From: Ectopseudomonas mendocina
Lineage (GTDB): Bacteria > Pseudomonadota > Gammaproteobacteria > Pseudomonadales > Pseudomonadaceae
Direction of reading: 5' to 3'
DNA: 64,000 nt
NCBI RefSeq assembly: GCF_007049795.1
Contig: NZ_SCFY01000015.1
Location: forward strand, 62,001-126,000
The notes below the pieces were generated by a model. That model was not told the DNA's origin and ran no database searches. It was given only the letters and a program-made list of their open reading frames with translations. Of this stretch, positions 58,851 to 64,000 are shown in pieces (positions within the stretch are counted from its first letter, which is position 1; the number at the start of each line of letters is the position of its first letter). Position numbers and translations under genes: made by a program.

Positions 58851-60098
58851 ATGCGCCACCTGTCCGCCATCCTGGCCCTGTGGGCCGGAATCACCGCCTG
58901 TGCGCAGGCTGCCGAGCCGATCACCCTCGGCCTCAATTACCCGCGCACCGGCCCGTATAAAGAGGAGGGACTGGCGCAGATGCGTGGAGCCCTGCTGGCC
59001 ATCGATGAAATCAACGCCGCAGGCGGTGTCCTCGGGCGGCCCTTGCGTCTATCCAGCAAGGACACCGCTTCGCGGCCGGCCAAGGCCGAGAAGAACGTCG
59101 ACAAGCTGGCCGCCGAAGGTGCGGCGATGCTCTTCGGTGGCGCCTCCAGCGCGGTCGCCATCGCCGCAGGCAAGCGCGCCAAGCAGCACGGCCTGCTGTA
59201 CTTCGGCACCCTCACCTACTCCAACGACACCACTGGCAAGGATGGCCATCGCTACATGTTTCGCGAGTGCAACAACGCCTGGATGAGCGCCAAGGTACTC
59301 GGCCAATACCTGAGCAAGACCCTGCCGAACAAGCGCTACTTCTATGTTACCGCCGACTACACCTGGGGCCACACCAGCGAGGCATCGCTGCGCCAGGCCA
59401 CCGCCAGCGACAATGCCGCCCAACACGCCAGCGTACGCATCCCCTTCCCGGGCGCGCGCCTGGCCGACTACCAGGACGCGCTGACCCAGGCCGCCGCCAG
59501 CAACGCCGAAATCCTTGCTCTGGTGCTGTTCGGCGAGGACCTGGTGCGTGCCATGCGCGTCGCCAAGGACCTGGGCCTGACTGAGCGTATGCAGATCGTC
59601 GCGCCGAACCTGACCCAGAGCATGGTCGAACAGGCCGGCCCCAATCTGATGGCCGGGGTGATCGGCACCGAGCCCTGGACCTGGCGCGTACCGGCGCTGG
59701 AGAAATCTGCGCGTGGTGAAGCCTTCGTCGAAGCTTTCAAGACCCGCTACGAGATGTACCCATCCAGCTCCGCTGCCTCGGCCTACAGCATCGTCCAGCA
59801 GTGGGCCGACGCCGCTACACGAGCCAAGAGCCTCGACAGCGAAACGCTGATCAAGGCACTGGAAGGCCACCGCTACACCTTGCTCAAGGACGAACAGCAA
59901 TGGCGTGCCTTCGACCACCAGAACCTGCAGACGGTCTACGCCGTGAAGGTCAAGCCGCGCGACGAGGTCCTCAAGGACCCACTCAAACAGGACTACTTCG
60001 AAATCGTCGACCGCCTCGACTCCAGCAGCGCGCTGCCCAGCCTCGCCGAGTGGCAGGCCGAGCGCCGCGCCGGCGGCCAACCTCTGACCTTGCAATGA
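58851..60098 (+). CDS. orphan ABC-type periplasmic binding protein in the mms operon
   Basis: The 415-residue product has a signal peptide ending near AQAA and a type I periplasmic-binding fold of the branched-chain amino-acid or amide class (ITLGLNYPRTGPYKEEG, LLAIDEINAAGGVLGRPLRL, YVTADYTWGH, then SSSAASAYSIVQQW). AGGAG precedes the ATG. It lies between mmsA and the acyl-CoA dehydrogenase on the same strand, yet no permease or ATPase genes are nearby. It could feed the braDEFG permease 6 kb away, another transporter or a sensor kinase. Its ligand is unknown; the context suggests valine, isobutyrate or a related compound. Confidence 0.8.
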   Translation: MRHLSAILALWAGITACAQAAEPITLGLNYPRTGPYKEEGLAQMRGALLAIDEINAAGGVLGRPLRLSSKDTASRPAKAEKNVDKLAAEGAAMLFGGASSAVAIAAGKRAKQHGLLYFGTLTYSNDTTGKDGHRYMFRECNNAWMSAKVLGQYLSKTLPNKRYFYVTADYTWGHTSEASLRQATASDNAAQHASVRIPFPGARLADYQDALTQAAASNAEILALVLFGEDLVRAMRVAKDLGLTERMQIVAPNLTQSMVEQAGPNLMAGVIGTEPWTWRVPALEKSARGEAFVEAFKTRYEMYPSSSAASAYSIVQQWADAATRAKSLDSETLIKALEGHRYTLLKDEQQWRAFDHQNLQTVYAVKVKPRDEVLKDPLKQDYFEIVDRLDSSSALPSLAEWQAERRAGGQPLTLQ

Positions 60099-60104
60099 GA
60101 TGCC

Positions 60105-61268
60105 ATGGACTTCGAACTCAGTGATGAACAGCGCCTGCTGACCGACAGCGCCCACGCCTTCGCCGCGCGGGAGCTGACGCCCCACGCCGCCGGGTGGGAT
60201 CGCGAGCAGCACTTCCCCGTCGAGGTGATCCGCCGCGCTGCCGAGCAGAGCTACCTGGCCCTGTATATCGCCGAAGAAGATGGCGGCCTGGGCCTCTCGC
60301 GGCTGTCCAGTTCACTGATATTCGAGCAACTGGCAGCCGGCTGCGTGGCCACCACCGCCTACCTGACCATCCACAATATGGCCACCTGGATGCTCGCCAG
60401 CTTCGCCGACCAGGCGCTTAAGGATGCCTGGCTGCCGGGGCTGATCAACGGCCAGTCGCTGGCCTCCTACTGCCTGACCGAGCCGGACGCCGGCTCCGAC
60501 GCCGCCCATCTGCGCACCCGCGCACGGCACGATGGTGACGACTACGTGATCGACGGCAGCAAGTGCTTTATCTCCGGGGCAGGAAGCACACAGGTGCTGA
60601 TTGTCATGGCGCGCACCGGTGAGGATGGTGCCAAGGGTATTTCCTGCTTCCTGGTACCTGCCGATGCGCCCGGCGTGCGTTACGGACGCAACGAGGACAA
60701 GATGGGCTGGAAGGCGCAGCCGACCCGTACCATCACCTTCGAAGGCGTACGCATTCCCGCCAGCCACCGCATCGGCCCAGAGGGCGAAGGCTTCGTCTAT
60801 GCCATGAAGGGCCTCGATGGTGGCCGCCTGAATATCGCCAGCTGCTCGCTCGGTGCGGCCCAGGCAGCGCTGCAGCAGAGCCTGCGTTACGTCGAGGAAC
60901 GCAAGCAGTTCGGCAAGGCGCTCAGCGAATTCCAGGCCCTGCAATTCAAGCTGGCCGACATGCTCACCGCCCTCACCGCCAGCCGGCAGATGGTGCGCCT
61001 GGCCGCGCACAAGCTCGACCATGACCACGGCGAGGCCAGTCTGTACTGCGCCATGGCCAAGCGCTTCACCACCGACCAGTGCTTCGATGTGTGCAACGAA
61101 GCACTGCAACTGCACGGGGGTTACGGCTATCTGAATGACTATCCGCTGGAACGCTGGGTACGCGACGCCCGCGTGCACCAGATACTTGAAGGCACCAACG
61201 AAATCATGCGGGTGATCGTCGCCCGTCGCCTGCTTCTGCAGGGCGGCATGCTCGATCGTCTGCTGTAG
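60105..61268 (+). CDS. acyl-CoA dehydrogenase, probable isobutyryl-CoA dehydrogenase
   Basis: The 387-residue FAD enzyme has YCLTEPDAGSDAAHLRT (flavin and substrate loop), a central beta domain and the catalytic Glu in ILEGTNEIMRVIVARRLL. This matches the ACAD8/IBD-like group. It lies 6 bp after the binding-protein gene. In this operon it should oxidise isobutyryl-CoA to methacrylyl-CoA. The family is broad, so the substrate is inferred from neighbours. Confidence 0.88.
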   Translation: MDFELSDEQRLLTDSAHAFAARELTPHAAGWDREQHFPVEVIRRAAEQSYLALYIAEEDGGLGLSRLSSSLIFEQLAAGCVATTAYLTIHNMATWMLASFADQALKDAWLPGLINGQSLASYCLTEPDAGSDAAHLRTRARHDGDDYVIDGSKCFISGAGSTQVLIVMARTGEDGAKGISCFLVPADAPGVRYGRNEDKMGWKAQPTRTITFEGVRIPASHRIGPEGEGFVYAMKGLDGGRLNIASCSLGAAQAALQQSLRYVEERKQFGKALSEFQALQFKLADMLTALTASRQMVRLAAHKLDHDHGEASLYCAMAKRFTTDQCFDVCNEALQLHGGYGYLNDYPLERWVRDARVHQILEGTNEIMRVIVARRLLLQGGMLDRLL

Positions 61269-61296
61269 TAATAACCCCAATTAGGTGCGAGCGATG

Positions 61297-61320
61297 TTCG
61301 CGAGCAGAGCTCGCGCCTAC
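61297..61320. repeat. REP half-element inside the mms operon
   Basis: TTCGCGAGCAGAGCTCGCGC plus CTAC; almost identical to the right arm of the REP pair at 63331-63397. Confidence 0.75.
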
Positions 61321-61346
61321 GGCAATGATGAATATCGAGGACGACC

Positions 61347-62165
61347 ATGAGCACTGCACTGGAAACCTACAAACCCGGCATCTTCGACCTGACCCACAAG
61401 CTCACCGTGGAAAAACACGGCCATACCGCGCTGATCACCATCAACCATCCACCGGCCAACACCTGGGACCGCGACTCGCTGATCGGCCTCAAGCAGGTGA
61501 TCGAACACCTCAACCGCGACGACGAGGTGTATGCACTGGTGGTGACCGGCCAGGGGCCGAAATTCTTCTCCGCCGGCGCCGACCTGAACATGTTCGCCGA
61601 CGGCGACAAAGCCCGCGCTCGTGAGATGGCGCGACGCTTTGGCGAGGCCTTCGAAACCCTGCGCGATTTTCGCGGCGTGTCGATTGCCGCGATCAACGGC
61701 TACGCCATGGGCGGCGGCCTGGAGTGCGCACTGGCCTGCGATATCCGCATCGCCGAACGCCAGGCGCAGATGGCCCTGCCGGAAGCGGCGGTCGGCCTGC
61801 TGCCCTGCGCCGGCGGCACCCAGGCGCTACCTTGGCTGGTCGGCGAAGGCTGGGCCAAACGCATGATCCTCTGCGGCGAGCGCATCGACGCCGAGACCGC
61901 CCTGCGCATCGGCCTGGTCGAACAGGTGGTGGACACCGGCGAGGCACGCGGCACTGCCCTGCTGCTGGCATCCAAGGTAGCGCGGCAAAGCCCGGTGGCA
62001 GTACGCACCATCAAACCGCTGATCCAGGGTGCACGCGAGCGTGGCTCCAACACCTGGCTGCCGGAGGAACGCGAGCGCTTCGTCGACCTGTTCGATGCCG
62101 ACGACACCCGTGAAGGGGTCAACGCCTTCCTGGAAAAACGCGATCCGCAGTGGCGCAACAAATAA
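61347..62165 (+). CDS. enoyl-CoA hydratase (probable methacrylyl-CoA hydratase)
   Basis: The 272-residue crotonase-fold protein has the oxyanion-hole motifs FFSAGADLNMFADG and INGYAMGGGLECALACD, and PEAAVGLLPCAGGTQ with a catalytic-type Glu. In this operon it would hydrate methacrylyl-CoA to 3-hydroxyisobutyryl-CoA. GAGGA precedes the ATG. It is separated from the dehydrogenase by 78 bp with a REP half-element. Confidence 0.87.
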   Translation: MSTALETYKPGIFDLTHKLTVEKHGHTALITINHPPANTWDRDSLIGLKQVIEHLNRDDEVYALVVTGQGPKFFSAGADLNMFADGDKARAREMARRFGEAFETLRDFRGVSIAAINGYAMGGGLECALACDIRIAERQAQMALPEAAVGLLPCAGGTQALPWLVGEGWAKRMILCGERIDAETALRIGLVEQVVDTGEARGTALLLASKVARQSPVAVRTIKPLIQGARERGSNTWLPEERERFVDLFDADDTREGVNAFLEKRDPQWRNK

Positions 62166-62189
62166 CTCGCGGTTTCGCTCCGCCCGTAG

Positions 62190-62206
62190 GGTGCGCCGTG
62201 CGCACC
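62190..62206. repeat. short hairpin repeat between the two crotonase genes
   Basis: GGTGCGC, CGT, GCGCACC; a 7-bp perfect stem just before the ribosome site of the next gene. Confidence 0.55.
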
Positions 62207-62218
62207 GAGAGTCAGATG

Positions 62219-63322
62219 ATGAACGTAACCTTCGAAGAACGCCCCAGCCTGCATGGCTACCGCATCGGCATCGCCAGCCTCGACGCCGAGAAGAGCCTCA
62301 ACGCCCTCTCCCTGCCGATGATCGAAGCACTCGACGAGCGCCTCAAGGCCTGGGCCGAGGATCCAACCATCGCCTGCGTCATGCTCCGCGGCAATGGCCC
62401 CAAGGCCTTCTGCGCCGGCGGCGACGTGGTGCAACTGGTCAATCAGTGTCGTGAACAGCCAGGTGAAGTGCCGGCCCTGGCGCGACGTTTCTTCGCCGAC
62501 GAATACCGCCTCGATCATCGCATCCACACCTTCCCCAAACCCTTCATCTGCTGGGCCCACGGCCATGTGCTGGGCGGCGGCATGGGCCTGATGCAGGGCG
62601 CCGGTATCCGTATCGTCACGCCAAGCAGCCGACTGGGCATGCCGGAAATCAATATCGGCCTGTACCCGGATGTCGGCGGCAGCTGGTTCCTCGCCCGCCT
62701 GCCGGGTCGCCTGGGCCTGTTCCTCGGCCTCACTGCCGCCAGCATAAATGCTCGCGATGCGCTGGACCTGAATCTGGCCGACCGCTTTCTGCGCGATGAC
62801 CAGCAAGAGGCTCTGCTCGAAGGCCTGGTACAACTGAACTGGCGCGAACAAGCCGACCTGCAACTGTACAGCCTGCTGCGTGCGCTGGAGAACGAAGCCC
62901 ACGGTGAACTACCGGCTGCCCAGTGGCTACCACGTCGCGAACGTATCGATGAGTTGCTCGACGTTGCCCACCTGCCGGCTGCCGTGCACGCGCTCAGCGC
63001 ACTGCAAACGGATGACGACGCCCTACTCGCCCGCGCCGCCAAGACCCTGGCCCATGGCTGCCCGCTGACCGCACACCTGGTCTGGGAGCAGATCCGCCGC
63101 GCCCGCCATCTGTCGCTGGCCGAGGTATTTCGCATGGAATACGCCATGAGCCTTAACTGCTGCCGCCACCCGGAATTTCCCGAGGGCGTACGCGCCCGCC
63201 TGATCGACAAGGACCAGACGCCGAAATGGCATTGGCCGGATGTGGCCGCGATCCCAGACGCAGTGGTCGAGGCGCACTTCGCACCGGCCTGGGAAGGCGA
63301 ACACCCGTTGGCAGATCTGTAA
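62219..63322 (+). CDS. 3-hydroxyisobutyryl-CoA hydrolase (crotonase family)
   Basis: The 367-residue protein has AFCAGGDVVQLVNQ, CWAHGHVLGGGMGLMQG and PEINIGLYPDVGGSWFLARL, where the acidic residue after the glycine loop is typical of HIBYL-CoA hydrolases. The extended C-terminal ECH_2 region is present, making it longer than simple hydratases. It should release 3-hydroxyisobutyrate for MmsB. Tandem ATGs occur at 62216 and 62219; the second has better spacing to GAGAG. Confidence 0.88.
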   Translation: MNVTFEERPSLHGYRIGIASLDAEKSLNALSLPMIEALDERLKAWAEDPTIACVMLRGNGPKAFCAGGDVVQLVNQCREQPGEVPALARRFFADEYRLDHRIHTFPKPFICWAHGHVLGGGMGLMQGAGIRIVTPSSRLGMPEINIGLYPDVGGSWFLARLPGRLGLFLGLTAASINARDALDLNLADRFLRDDQQEALLEGLVQLNWREQADLQLYSLLRALENEAHGELPAAQWLPRRERIDELLDVAHLPAAVHALSALQTDDDALLARAAKTLAHGCPLTAHLVWEQIRRARHLSLAEVFRMEYAMSLNCCRHPEFPEGVRARLIDKDQTPKWHWPDVAAIPDAVVEAHFAPAWEGEHPLADL

Positions 63323-63330
63323 ACCCACTT

Positions 63331-63397
63331 GTAGGAGCGAGCTCTGCTCGCGAAGTTTATGTCATCGCCCAAGTTCGCGAGCAGAGCTCGCTCCTAC
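63331..63397. repeat. perfect inverted REP pair (REPIN) inside the mms operon
   Basis: The left arm GTAGGAGCGAGCTCTGCTCG plus CGAA (63331-63354) is the exact reverse complement of 63374-63397, separated by 19 bp. Each 24-bp arm also carries an internal GAGC-type stem. Confidence 0.9.
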
Positions 63398-63418
63398 GCC
63401 ATAAGAAGGAGAGCCGTC

Positions 63419-64000
63419 ATGACCCAGATCGCCTTTATCGGCCTCGGCAACATGGGCCTGCCCATGGCCCGCAACCTGCTCAAGGCGGGTTACCCGCTGA
63501 AAGTCTTCGACCTGCAGCGCAGCGCGGTCGACACACTGGCTGGCGAAGGTGCCGTGGCGGCCGATAGCGCAACCGACGCCATCGATCAGGCAAAGGTGGT
63601 GATCAGCATGCTGCCGGCCAGTCGTCATGTGGAAAGCCTGTACCTGGGCGATGACGGCCTGCTTGCGCGGATGCCCGCCGGCACCTTGGTGATCGAGTGT
63701 TCGACCATCGCCCCGGAGTCCGCGCGCAGGGTGCACGCGGCCGCCCGCGAGCGCGGTATCGCTTTGCTCGATGCGCCGGTCTCCGGTGGTACAGGCGGTG
63801 CGGCGGCCGGTACCCTGACCTTCATGGTGGGTGGTGAAGCCCAATCGCTGGAGAAGGCCAGGCCGATGCTCGCCGCCATGGGCAAGAACATCTTCCACGC
63901 CGGCCCAGACGGCGCCGGCCAGGTGGCCAAGGTGTGCAACAACCAGGTACTCGCAGTACAGATGATCGCCACCGCAGAAGCCATGGCCATGGGCGTGGCC
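63419..64000 (+). CDS. mmsB: 3-hydroxyisobutyrate dehydrogenase (3' end beyond window)
   Basis: The first 194 residues of an NAD-dependent beta-hydroxyacid dehydrogenase are present: Rossmann motif IAFIGLGNMGLPMARNLL at the N-terminus, substrate loop LLDAPVSGGTGGAAAGTL near 118, and catalytic Lys171 in GQVAKVCNN. It oxidises 3-hydroxyisobutyrate to methylmalonate semialdehyde, the MmsA substrate. AAGGAGAG precedes the ATG. The gene continues past the window; a full-length protein would have about 295 residues. Confidence 0.95.
   Translation, partial: MTQIAFIGLGNMGLPMARNLLKAGYPLKVFDLQRSAVDTLAGEGAVAADSATDAIDQAKVVISMLPASRHVESLYLGDDGLLARMPAGTLVIECSTIAPESARRVHAAARERGIALLDAPVSGGTGGAAAGTLTFMVGGEAQSLEKARPMLAAMGKNIFHAGPDGAGQVAKVCNNQVLAVQMIATAEAMAMGVA

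Overview
The window is a high-GC, densely coded stretch of a Pseudomonas chromosome. The likely lineage is the P. mendocina / P. oleovorans / P. pseudoalcaligenes group, inferred from gene content, REP elements of the GTAGGAGC type, and blocks whose order I recognise from memory of P. aeruginosa PAO1. I ran no database search. About 68 protein genes are supported. I saw no rRNA, tRNA, prophage, transposase or CRISPR array.

Layout. 1-8.8 kb: the 5' end of a first Mrp/Sha-type cation/proton antiporter subunit A (cut by the window edge), a SlyB-like lipoprotein, a glycerate-utilisation set (glycerate kinase, GntP-type permease, CdaR-type regulator), a ProQ/FinO-domain protein, pdxH, an OmpA-like lipoprotein and a beta-lactamase-fold esterase. 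Two inverted copies of a ~145-bp MITE-like repeat sit in this block. 9.0-14.8 kb: a complete second Mrp antiporter operon (fused A-B, then C, D, E, F, G). 14.8-26.5 kb: dinG, a CopD-family membrane protein, a secreted collagen-like protein with a DUF1145 partner, small envelope and metal-binding proteins, one apparently frameshifted lipoprotein gene, and the acylase gene quiP. 26.8-30.3 kb: an NAD-salvage module, nrtR divergent from pncA-pncB-nadE, with a perfect 33-bp palindromic operator between them.

30.3-42.3 kb: dcd, a cold-shock protein, apbC, metG, the six-gene rnf (rsx) electron-transport operon and nth. 42.3-48.2 kb: gloA, argG, motY, pyrC, rnt, bfd and two small conserved proteins. 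48.5-53.4 kb: the braCDEFG branched-chain amino-acid ABC transporter. 53.6-56.2 kb: a lipoprotein, ung and an HDOD protein. 56.2-64.0 kb: a valine-catabolic cluster (mmsR divergent from mmsA, an orphan periplasmic binding protein, acyl-CoA dehydrogenase, two crotonase-fold enzymes, and mmsB cut by the window end).

Functional links. braC-G would import branched-chain amino acids and the mms cluster would degrade valine-derived isobutyryl-CoA to propionyl-CoA. Both Mrp systems exchange cations for protons and Rnf couples redox reactions to ion movement, so the window is rich in ion-gradient machinery. The order looks like several PAO1 segments joined together (around PA1032-PA1054, PA4916-PA4920, PA3480-PA3496, PA3524-PA3530, PA1070-PA1074 and PA3569-PA3571). 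Most genes are ordinary housekeeping or catabolic genes. The observations most worth checking are in regulation and repeats: tandem sites before mmsA, the NrtR palindrome, a terminator abutting the cdaR start codon, the frameshifted lipoprotein gene, and palindromes that split the rnf operon.
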